Assembly: GCF_902459465.1 (NCBI RefSeq)
Contig: NC_047081.1
Span: 11,762,849-11,826,848, forward strand
Origin: Asterias rubens
Taxonomy: Eukaryota > Echinodermata > Asteroidea > Forcipulatida > Asteriidae
Length of the DNA stretch: 64,000 nt
Reading direction: 5' to 3'
In this document: piece after piece, positions 22,601-34,600 of the stretch
How positions within the stretch are numbered: position 1 is the stretch's first letter
How the letters are laid out: the number at the start of each line of letters is the position of its first letter
The notes under the pieces: model-generated
The model's input: the letters and a program-made list of their open reading frames with translations, nothing else
Database searches by the model: none
What the model was told of the DNA's origin: nothing
Position numbers and translations under genes: made by a program

Positions 22601-25600
22601 TACGAACCGCTGCACTTTATTTTTCTGTGGAAAGAATTTAACTCCGGTCTGAGTTTCCTGCATTGCCCAAGCAGATGTAAAAAAGTACGAAGCCGGCTCG
22701 GATGTGCACATTCACAAGGTTGCAAAAACCTCATTATACATCTGCCGATGGAATTATAACCTAGACTTACGATTTCAAAGGCTCAGTTAGCAAATAAAAC
22801 TCTTTTTTAATAATTATCATGTCTTAAAAAATAGCTCAGCTACGGCTATGACCGTGTGTTTAGAGTCAGACACGGCCTGTGTCGCATGCAATTATGTCCT
22901 CTATGCAATACTATCTATGCGTATGCAATAATGCTCGCCTGACGGTTTTGCATATGCAATCGTGTCCGCCCGGACGCTGCTGCATAATGCAATTATGTCC
23001 GCCCGGACACATTTGCATATGCAGTTGTGTCCGCCCCCTGCAAAACCGTCCTTGCAGTAAATTAAACACCCTTAGTCGACGGAACACGTTCGCCATTTTT
23101 TTACAAGCTAACTAAGTGCATGTCATGAATGACATGAAAAATGTTTGGCCGTTGGGTATTCGCTGCAATCATATTAATGCGTGTATACTCATGCTGCATA
23201 ATATTAATAGGTTCAGTGCATTCACGCTCGCTTTCGCGCACACACATGTACATGTCCGGAGCGGACAGTATTGCATGGCGGACCCAATTGCATCTGACAC
23301 CTGTCTGTTAATGAAATTTTGAACTCTTGATGAGTTTTTGTTACTCACCTCAGGCCCCGCCCCAACCCCCGAACACGTGACGGCGAATGACGGATTTGGT
23401 CCTTTTCTAAACTTCGGCTTGGCTCCAAAATCAAAAGGCACGAAATTGGCCGTGGCGCCCGTGTACACAGGCTAGGCAGGCAGGCAGGTGTAGGAATTGT
23501 TTCCAATTCTTTTTGAAATGTCAGGTCAAGGTGAGACTGCAGGGGAGGTGTATGTTTCGGTCCTACTACTTGCCGTCAACTCGCCGTCAACTCATTTTCG
23601 TGCCGTCAACTCATTAAATTTACATGAAAAATCTATAAAAGGGGCACGGAAGTGTCAAGTCTGGGCTAAACTACATATTTCTCATGGTTTTCGGTAAAAA
23701 TTCATTCACAAAAATGACTTTGTGTTGATAAAAAAAAAAGTACCAATCATTGACATCTCGGGCCAAGACTAATCACTGTGAAAAAGCAAGATGGCGGCCG
23801 ACGGTTTTGCTGCTTCGAGATAATTTTTTCACGAGAAAAAAACTCAATTTTTATTCCGAAATATGACCTAAAAATTACGCAAATTCTCTTTGAGCTGATA
23901 CTTTACAGTTCTATGCTTCTTTTGTGGATTTTAAATGTATATTGGAGGAGTTGGAGGAGTTGACGGCGAGTTGACGGAGCAAGTGAGTTGACGGCAAGTA
24001 GTAGGACCCGTATGTTTTGATGAGTTGTATGTTTTGATGAATTGTATAAATAAGTCGTTTTCTTCGTAGAGTGTTGGTGGAGAAGAAGACGGCGAAGGAG
24101 ATCCCCACCGCCGCCACCCCCTCCTGGTAAGTGAAACCGGGACTGTGCTTTTATTGATTTGTAACATAATAAATAGGCCTGAGTTGTTTTCTTCGTAGAG
24201 TGTTGGAGGAGAAGAAGACGACGACGAAGGAGATCCCCACCGCCGCCACCCCCTCCTGGTAAGGTATTTGTTGTTGTTTTTAAAAGTTAAAAAGCGGTAA
24301 ACAAGCAAAAAGGGTCCTTAATGAAAGCCCCAATTTTCTGCTTAGAAAGTGCAACATCATTGCAATACGTTGTTTGCGTGGTGGCGCAGCTGTGTGTATT
24401 TTACGTGTGCGTGTGTGTATGGTAGCTGTCCAGCGAAGTAAAATTTGTTTAAATTGTTTCGGAAATGTTGTACAACTTATCTTCTTCTTGGTTTTTAGTG
24501 TGTAACCTTCAATTGGTGCTTTTAACCATTGCAAATAAATACATTCATCTCCAACTTTTTACTCGCACCTGTACATAATTCTATCTGCACCTGACACAAA
24601 TTCCTGTTGGCAAAGTCAACACATGCGCTCACACGCAGTGCGTACATCTTCAATCATTTGAAGGCTGCACTTTACAAGGAAGAAGAAGAAGAAGAGAAGG
24701 TGATATTTTGTTTTTCATCGCTAGTCGAGTGAAATAAATGCGGAGTGCACTCTGCATTTATTTCGCCCGCCATTTTGTCAGCACTTTCTTCTTTTTTGAT
24801 AAAAGCAAACAATCTAAAATGTTACGTGCGCAGTTTGTTTACAAACTTTCCAGCTCTCCCTTAAATTGGTTGATGGATGAGGTGTTTACTGCAGATTCAG
24901 GAAGTCTATTCAAATAACTTTCCATGTGGCACCACCAGCTGTTTCACTCATTTTTTCAAAAAGGGACATATCTCATTGAGGTAATTTAGATGTATACCGG
25001 TGTTTTATATTGAATGAAAAAGTGGTGTCTATTCCAGTCATTAATATTCCGGACTGCAAAAGTCCTGCTGTCTCTTCCTAACCTATGTCTTGCAGTCAGG
25101 ATTCTTAAAATGTTAGCTTGTGACCTTGACCCACTAACTGGGCGCTGTACTCCTTTTTTGAAATTAAGGTATTACCGGTATGCTAGTACGACCGATAGCA
25201 TGACAAAATTTCGAAAAAAGGAGTCTAGCGCCCCAATACTTGGTCAACTTGTGACCCCTTGTTTTGGATTCCATATTCATTTGAAACCATTTATTTCTCT
25301 TCATGTCCTCACCTGTTCCTCTAATCATGTTATCCATGTATGTTAGCATCTCAAAGCTTTGCATTTGCATTCACTGTCCCACTTTTCTGGCCAAGCTGAA
25401 TCCTTGGGTTAGCCACAAAAGTGGTGCTAGGTACATGTAGGTAGGAGCATTCAGTAGTACTTTAATAGACAACAAAAACAATGGGTGAAGAAGGAACTTC
25501 TTCTCTGACTGGAACAGTCTCCAAAACCAAGTAGTAAATGCCAAGACAGTGTGAACATTTAAGAAAGAGCTCGATGTCTACTGGAAGGATATTATGATAG

Positions 25601-28600
25601 GATATAGGTTCTCAAAGGCATAAGCCTAAACAATTTCTCCCATCAATCTCAAGTAAGTAAGTAAGTAGGTAAGTAAGACTGACGATGAAGCATCATCAGT
25701 GATCAGTCCAGTGTTTCAGTATAATATTTCATGTGAAGGAAAGGCTGTATTTTTTGCAATTTTTGTTTTAACCTCATGATGGAAAACAGTGTTTAAACCA
25801 TCTTTTTCCAAAAGAATATTCTGGATAAAATTAAGAACAAAGTAAGAATAAAATTCAGTGTAATTTGACCTAGAAGGGCGGATAAATTGCAGAAATTTGT
25901 TCCTTTATCCCCGCTATTAAATATAAAAAATTATTTTCAGAGTTAGAATCTATCAATTGTTCAAGTAAAGTGAAACACACCACAGTTTAGACCTGTTGTT
26001 TAATCATTTTAACAACACAATTTATGTTATTAGATACAACACGACCAACTTTTATATCCTGTCCCGGGCCATATACAAGGACAACGAGTGAAGCCGATGG
26101 CCGAATTGTTGTTTCCTACCCGACTCCCACGGCGACGGATAACCGCGGGACTCCATCAGTCAGGTAAATCGGTAAAACAATATCAACTAATAGCAGCTCT
26201 AAGGTCACAACTTAAAGGTGCTGTACACTTTTGGTAATTACTCAAAATAATTTTTAGCATGTCAAAAACTTACTTGGTAAACTGTTGATAGTATAAAACA
26301 TTGTGAGAAAGGACTCCCTCTGAGGTAACGTAGTTTTTAAGAAAGAGATAAAGTCTCATTAAAATATCCTGCAGGCCTGAAGCCTTTTATTAAAAGCACA
26401 CAAATTTGTGCAAAAAGGTTGTTTTTTCTTTTATTACTCTTGCAACTTCGATGACTAATTGCGTCAAATCTTTCACAGACTTGTTATTTTATGCATTGAG
26501 ATGTACACCAAGTGAGAATACTGGTCTTTGAGAATTACCAAAGTGTCCAGGGGTCAATTTCACAAAGAGTTAGGACTAGTCCTAACTTAGGACTTAGCCC
26601 AGGAGATATTAAAAACATATGGGTAGTCCTAAGTTAGGACGAGTAACTCGTTCTAACTCGAGATAAGACTAGTCCTAACTCTTTGTGAAATCCACCCCAG
26701 TAACTTTAAGTGTAACTAAAGTAAGGTCGTATAATAGTTTTTGTAAAGACTGTTGAAGTGTCTATCGGATTTGTCCTATTGTGAGTTTTCTGGCTGACGC
26801 AAACAAACACTGGCCTCTGCTTGCGGTCCAGTGTGAATTTCGAGCGCTCAACTTTTTCCCTTTTCGTCAACAGTCGTACCAGTGGACCAGCGTCAGGATC
26901 TCGGTTTGGTGCAGGGCTAACAACAATTACCTACCAAGCTACAGATGGGGCTGGGAATACAAGAATCTGTACAATTCATATCACTGTCACGGGTAGGTTT
27001 GAATAATCACTTAGATGATGAAGTTGCGTGTGTGTTTGTCTAATGGCTTAAATGGCTTAAATGTAATAATTTGTTAAAAATTTGTTTTAACCAAGATCAA
27101 ATTCATAAATAATGAAGATACCCATAATATGGAGCATCCCAGACTGCAGAGAAAGGCTTTCAAGACCAAAGATAAAAGTTTGAGAAGCTTTTGCCCTTGC
27201 AAGGGTTCAAGCTTTGCACTCGCAAGCTTTCACGCTTTGCACTCATTGTTCAGTTTTTTGTGTGTACAGCCTACCACTATGGCATGTCACGGCCGAGTGG
27301 TGTTTGATCGGCACAGTGGGGGTTCGAAACCCGGTCGTGACACTTGCTACGTAAAATTGGCGAGGTAGTGCTTTCTGCTCTACCGGCCAGGCTTCGGATT
27401 GATGATACCCAAGCCTACATCCGTATGGACTTAAAAGGGGGCAACCCTGTTTCAGCCCTAGGAGTAGGTGGCAATGGCCTCTGGAAAGAAATAATTTGAG
27501 CCCACAGCTTGAAGTGGCCTTCAGGCCTTGTGTGTAAGGCGACTTGCGTTAAAACATTTTTTTTTAAAATCACACCCTTGTGTTTAGGAAAAGTGACACT
27601 CATGATTGATTTGATTTTCTTACCCAGTCCTCCGATGCTCTAGTGTTCCTTCTAGCAGTCATCGTACGCACTCCTGCTCAAAGACCAACATCGCTGGCTC
27701 AGTATGTACTTTCACCTGTCCTACTACTGGATATCACGTGGTCGGACACTCAACTTCAACATGCCGTAGTAGTAGCACGTGGTCTCATTCATTTCCAACA
27801 TGCCAACGTACGTTTTTTGAACATTTTTAAATATTAAAATTTGAAGAAAATGAAGATAAAATCATATGGATCACTCAATATTGCAAAGTATGGCTTTCAA
27901 AACCAAAGATAAATGTATACAAGCAGGCTTTCTCACTCGCTTTGCGCTCATAGTTCATTTTTTTTAAAAACAATCCTTCTCTCCTGTCGATCACATCCCT
28001 ATGACTCGAAAGAACTCGCTCCTTGTGTTGTGCCGAGGCCAAGTGGTTAACAGCGCCAGAATCAAGCTTGGGTGTTTCTGATCAGCAGACTGTGGGTTTG
28101 AGTGGGTCTTGGCACTTCGTTAAGCAAGATATTTTTCCATAATTGCTTTGTCCAAGTTGTATGAAGTGTTTTGTTATTCCACAACAAAGTGGTAAGTACT
28201 TGGAGGGAGTGTAATGGACAGGAGAGAAGGATTGAAGCTACTAATCCTTGGATCATTGTATCGGTGTGACATAGACCTATTTTATGCACCTGTTTCATTA
28301 GAAGACAAGTTAAGTTAAAGAATTGGTAAGAAAATAACTTGTCTAAGATCACCAAGGCCAAGAGCAAAGCAGTATAGTGGCCTTGGCCTTCATGTTATTC
28401 TAGCCCTACCCAACAGCATAACTCATGATACTTGGTTTGATTTTCTATCCAGTGACAACATGCAGCCCAAGTCTAACAAGTATCAGTCATGGAACAGTTA
28501 CCTGTTCTAACTCCAACTACTATGGCAGTAGGTGTACCTTTAGATGCAGCAGTGGCTATGGGTTTTCTAGCGGTGGTAGTTCATCAACACGTTACCGAAC

Positions 28601-31600
28601 CTGCGGCAGCAGCTGGTCTGGATCCACACCTTCTTGTATTGGTATGACATAGACACATTTTATGCACCTGCTCCATTAGAAGACAAAATAAGGCCAGTTC
28701 CTAAACGGCGACTTCAGGCAACAGCTACGGCTAGGTCTGCCTGATCTTTAACATTTGCAGGCGTGCTGATCTAGCCTTAACTGTAGCCAAAGTCGGCGTT
28801 AAGTTTAGTAACGGAATGTTTAATGTCAGGGCCCAAGTTCATAAAACCTGGGAAGAGTCTCAAATCGGCATTGAAAGAAAATGTGCCAATGTGTATCTTC
28901 AATTAACAACTCAACTTTAAACGCTAATTCTCAGTTTTATTCTCTCGTATTCCTTGGTGTTTCTACATAGAAGTTTTGAACCAAAGGTGGTACCAACATG
29001 GGGTTTTATTTAACAATATTGAAGCATAGACATGGCTCCCTTCAAATGTAAAATTGAATTTTAATACAACCTGCAACCAATTTCACGAAATGCTAGGATT
29101 AATCCTAACTTAAGTTTATAGGACAAATATCCGTCCCAACTTACGATTAGTTCAATGCGTCCTAACGTCTTCGGATACGGAACTTAACTCGTCCTAAGAC
29201 CTAAGATTAATCCTAAGCATCACTCACAAATACTTTATCCTTTACAGATACTCAACCTCCCAGTTTCAGCTATTGTCCCAACCCCATCTCTGTGGTTGCA
29301 GAGGATGCGGTGACGAGCGCTATTGTCACTTACACGACACCTACGGCAACTGATAATGTGCGAATTGGTCTATCGGTACAGAAACAACAAGGTGCTGGTT
29401 CAGGAAGTCGATTCAGTCAAGGGTCACATACAATCCGTTACAGAGCAACGGATGCACAAGGCAACACGAGGGATTGTACTTTCACTATCACTGTTAGAGG
29501 TGTGTTACTTAACTTAATTGCATTTATAAAGCTTTTTAACACTTTTAATAATCAAAAGGTCGTCATGGGGAAAATGTTTATAAGTTTGAAAATGCGTTGT
29601 TTGATTTTTTTTTTGCAAAATCCAAATTTCTTTTTTGCCCATTTAGTCTTGAGAAATAAACTATATTTACCAGGAGCTATATATAAAACTTCAGCAATCT
29701 TATGAAATCCAGACGAACTGATTTCTTAGTCCATTGAGATGCTGTGATTCTAGGTTGAAAAGGGTTCACTAGACGCCTTATTGTGACAACTTTTCATTTT
29801 GGTTTTCTTCCAAGAGGCTTCCCCAGAATTCGAAGCTAACTAAATTTATTCCAACTTTGAATCATTATTTTTAATCAACAGTAATAACATGTCCAGCACA
29901 TCAAAGCAGCCCCCATTTGGTGATCAGCTGTCCTAATGGATACATTAAGGGGGCGTCGTGTAGTTTCCAATGCGGAACAGGATACCAGTTATCCAGGGCG
30001 GGTTCTTCTTTGTGCCGTTCCAGCGGATCGTGGAGCCTGCCACGCCCTACCTGCCAAAGTAAGACCAATTACAGGGATGTGATTTCTCCGTTTTTAACCA
30101 TAAATTTGTTTTGGTTTAATCGCACAGGTTTTTTTTTTAACCACTTTAAATTTTTTGTTTTTTATTTTATAACATATTAAATATTTACTTAACTTAACTT
30201 ACTTAACTTAATTGCGCTGTACAGTCAAACACAACTGCTTCACTAACTTCTTTCTAAATAACTTGAATGCGATTCCTGATGATGATCTCTCCCTTAGTTC
30301 GGAGTTGTCCAGCCCTGACCGCTCCAGCCCATGGTAGCTTCAGAGATGGCAATTCCTGTCCACGCACCTACGATTCCCGTTGCAACTTTGAATGTGATAC
30401 TGGCTACACCTTAACAGGCAGTTCAGTCCGACGATGTACCATTCAGCAGAACAATGCTGTGTGGGGCGGGACAACAACTGGATGTCAAAGTAAAATTTTC
30501 AGTTTAATTTTGTTTTAAAAAATTTAAAAATGTTCGTACTGATTTGTGTTTAAAACCCTTCTACTATTTGACCATTCATTGATCACTGTGGTTTTAAGAT
30601 AATCTATGACAGTCTTAAATATTTTATAATGTGGCTAATGCATAATTAAATTTTCTCTTAAGAAGTTCCCAAGTTGTCAAAGCTGAATATTTTGCTCAAG
30701 TAAAAACCAATATTTTCTACTTTTGATTTTTGATAATTCTCAGTTAACACATGTGCAACACTTGCACCTGGAGAAGGGCTAAATCCGACCAACACCGGTA
30801 CCTGTTCAGCTGGTCATCATGTGAACTACGGCTCAACATGTGGTTATACTTGTGCTACCGGGTACCGATTGACCGGTTCCCGCATTATATCATGTGGACC
30901 TAATGGACAATGGTTGCAGCCACTACCGGTGTGCGAGGGTCAGTAAATACTTAGGAAAGGATTCAATAATAATAATAATACTTGGTTCTTATATAACGCT
31001 TTATTACACCCGGCCCTAGGGGTTTATAAATCGCTCAGTACAGGGTGAGTCAAATAGGAGTTGATCGGGATTGGTGATGTTTTTCAAAACAAACAAATGA
31101 CACACAAAAGTTCAGTAAAGCATCTATTTAACAAGCACTCTCTCCTGCTTATTAGGGAAAAAGAATGAAAGAAAATCATCATTCTTGAGAGGAGTTATGT
31201 CTGTTTTAATAAAGGTACGAATTTTGTAAGCTGTCCACGGAATACTTCACAAAACAAATGTATTAGATTTTTTACATTTTCGATTTGTTAAGCTTGGTTT
31301 TTTTTTTCTGTGCAGAAATTACATGTGCTACTAATGCCCTGCCGACTCCAGCCAATGGTCAACGGAGCAACTGCAACGGAGACAGTGTATCCTACGGCAC
31401 TAGGTGTACACTATCATGTAACCGTGGTTACACACCAAGGACTCCCGTAACTAGGGTGTGTCAGAGCGGCAGTAATCATCTCGGGGTGTGGTCGGCCGGG
31501 ACCATCTCTTGCACAAGTGAGATTTTATAACGGGTTTTGTTTGAAAAATCAATGCTTTGAAGAACTTGAAAAAGTTTGCATTGGCCATTTAACATAGCAA

Positions 31601-34600
31601 CTGTCTCAAGTCTGAGGAATTCCAAATTAAGCGGTAACTCGTGCCTAAACAAGTCATTGTGCCAGACTTTATACAAATCTTATTCGCAGATGGCTTATTG
31701 AAAAATTAAAAAAAATAAAATAAAACATTTATAGCACGAAAACCATATAAAAGACAAACGCTTACAGGTTCTTTACATAAAATTCCCAATGCTCTCGCTT
31801 GCTCACACATGGTTAACAACAAAAATAAATCTCCTTTATTGACAGTAATAACTTGTCCAAGGCCCATTGTGCCCAATCATGGTTCAATTAGCTGCACACG
31901 TAGTGGACAAACCAGGCCAGCTATCTCCAGTCTGCCATTTGATACATCATGCTCGTACTCCTGCAACAATGGCTACACCCGATCAGGGCCAGCTAGTCGC
32001 ACCTGTTTAGTGAGTGGCTCATGGGATGGCAGCAATCCCTTATGCACAGGTAAGCCCTTTTCACACTGTAGTTCTTATCCCCAGGGAATACAGGGGTTAG
32101 GATCACCGGATTTGAGCTCTGGTGTTAAAGATCTGCGGAGTGTGGGTTTGAGAGTCGTTAGCAAGACACTTTATTGATTGGTCCTTCTGATGGGACGTAA
32201 AGCCTTTAGTCCCGTGCATTGTGTAGCGCACGCAAAAGAACCCAGTGCACTTATCGAAAAGAGAAGGGGTTCGCCCCGGTGTGCCTGGCGATGGCCGCTG
32301 AATGCACTGTAGCACCTTGTAAACACTTATAAGGTGCTACATTTGGGTCTCAAAATGTCATGACTTCAATAACCTATCTTTCTGTAAAAAATATGTATAC
32401 AAAGTGCATTGAGTACCTTGTTGGTAAACGTGCATTATATAAGACTAGGATATTATTATTATTATTAATACCACCTTTAAATTACAGATGTAACAGCACC
32501 TGTTCTGGAATGTCCAAGTGATAAAGTTTTCTTTGCTGCTGAGGGTCAGACTCGTGTCTCTATTAATTGGAATTGGGAACCAGTTGTGGTAAGTCTAGAT
32601 AGAGGTTGAAGGTCAAGTGGTTTAAAGGGCTTGGTGTACTTTTAGTAATAACTCCAAACATTAATGACCATAACAAAATTATTTGGTAAAGAGCACTTGA
32701 GAGCTATTGATGTTATACAAATTTAGAGAAAGCGGTAGTTTTGCACCAAAAATCTCTCCAGTCAGTTTCTTCCTTATGTTAAAAACCCCAAATATCTTGA
32801 CCTGTCTTAAAAAAAACAAATATCTTGACCTGTCTTATTTCTCCCAAGGCCACTGATGTTGGTCACGTTGATATAACTGCCGTCGTGGTGACCATAAACT
32901 CTGTCGCTGTCGGCGTTACCAAGCCAACCGCGTTTGATGAAGGAGTCTACTCTATTGTCTATAGGGCAACAGACAACGCTGGCAACCAAGAGTCATGCTC
33001 TTTGCAAGTTGAGGCCAAAGGTTAGATATTGTATTTAATTGTTAGTTAACAAACAAAAATTATCCATTCGTTTTTGGCGCTTGCGCTGTGGATGTTTGAA
33101 AAACAAAAAAACAAAAAAACTGATTACCCGGTACACACTTTGCATGACATCGATTAAAATAAAATGAATAAAACGCTCACTGACATGACTGAGCGATGAA
33201 CTCCAAACGGTATATTAGTTTTCATTATTTCTCATCAAATATGACATTTCATTCAAACAGAATTATTTCAATTGATGTTTTCTACTATCATCATCATTAG
33301 ACCGTGTAAATTTTATATAAATCTGTGATCTAAGACAAGTTTTTTTCTTGCCAATTCTTTAATATTCTCTTTTGATTTTTTGTCTGTAGTGACAAGATGC
33401 CCTGGACTTCCAACACCTGCCAATGGGATCTTGAGTCTGGTAGCCGGGCAGGGTTCATGCGCAGACGGCCCCGTCTATGGCTCACTATGCTCATTCACCT
33501 GCGAGACTGGTCATACTCTGTCATCAGAGGGCGCTACCCACTTGAGACGATGCATGAGAAACACTGATCAAAGTGTGGATGGATTTTGGAGTGGGTCACA
33601 GCCGTATTGTGAAGGTAATTTGGAGAAGGAAATGAATGGAAGAAATAGAGAAGTTGAACTCATTGCAGATATTGTGTGTACTTTTTATAATGTTTACCTG
33701 GAAGGATAGAGGTTGATGTTGTATTTAAAAGAGCCTTCAGAGCGCCTTGGCAGCTCAGGGCTGTATACGACTCAGGGCAATCAGAAATATTACTGGAGTA
33801 TTGTTGTCCCAATGAACAGGGCACTAGTAAAGTGCATTGATACTTGAGAATTTTTTATCATTACTTTAGTGCAGAGAAAAACATTGATGCCATTTTAACA
33901 TTTTCTTTTCCTAGTCAATACATGTTCGTATCCCTCCATCACTAATGGCAACATCTTCGGTTGCCATGGTGACACTGCCACTTATGAAGACTCATGCCTG
34001 TTTCGTTGCGACGTTGGTCGAAGGACAACGAGTGGTCAACAATATCGGACGCGACAATGTCGGGCAGATGGTTCATGGAGTGGAGCTGAATTCCAGTGTA
34101 CAGGTAGATAAAATTTGGGCACGAGGCACCAAGGCAATGGCACGGGGCACCAAGGCAATTGCTGTGGGTTATTTTAAAGCCATTATACGGAACAGAACAA
34201 AAAATAAAAGTTCACAGATTTACAAATAACTTACAGGGTTTACAGAAGGTAATGGTAAAAGACTTCTCTTGAAATATTATTCCATAAAATGCTTTACTTT
34301 TTGAGAAAACATTAAAACAATTATCAATTTTTGACAACGAGAATTATGGAATGACACGGCAAAACGTGTGGAAACAAAGGTGGGTTTTCCCGTTATTTTC
34401 TCCTGACTCCGATGACCAATTGAGCCTAAATTTGCACAGGTTTGTTATTTTATATATAAGTTGTGATACACGAAGTGTGGGCCTTTGGACAATACTGTTT
34501 ACCGAAAGTGTCCAATGGCTTTAAGGCCTGCTAATTAAATAATGAATTTGTCAGCTAAGCAAGATTTTGCTGAGGACCAGTCACACACAATAAAAATGAC

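Larger units (their letters stand above)
19661..26033. other. Long intron 1 of the receptor gene
   Basis: About 6.4 kb with no convincing coding exon between the signal peptide and the first HYR exon. It holds many mobile-element relics listed separately: a LINE/SINE tail, a MITE, a TGCAAT-array element, a hAT-like element, a foldback element and a LINE 3' remnant. It also holds two tandem exon-like segments at 24070-24258. A missing VWA-type exon was looked for and not found. Confidence 0.6.

Noticed and set aside
24720..24780. Reading the 34-bp palindrome as a terminator or attachment site
   Set aside because: The window is eukaryotic nuclear DNA. Nothing supports a prokaryotic-type function.
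19661..26033. Search for a VWA domain as in vertebrate SVEP1
   Set aside because: No open segment with a MIDAS-like DxSxS and Rossmann-type pattern was found between the signal peptide and the first HYR exon. An exon could still be missed.
27290..27350. tRNA-like GGTTCGAAACCC segment in intron 3
   Set aside because: Only the B-box region resembles a tRNA. The rest does not fold into a cloverleaf.
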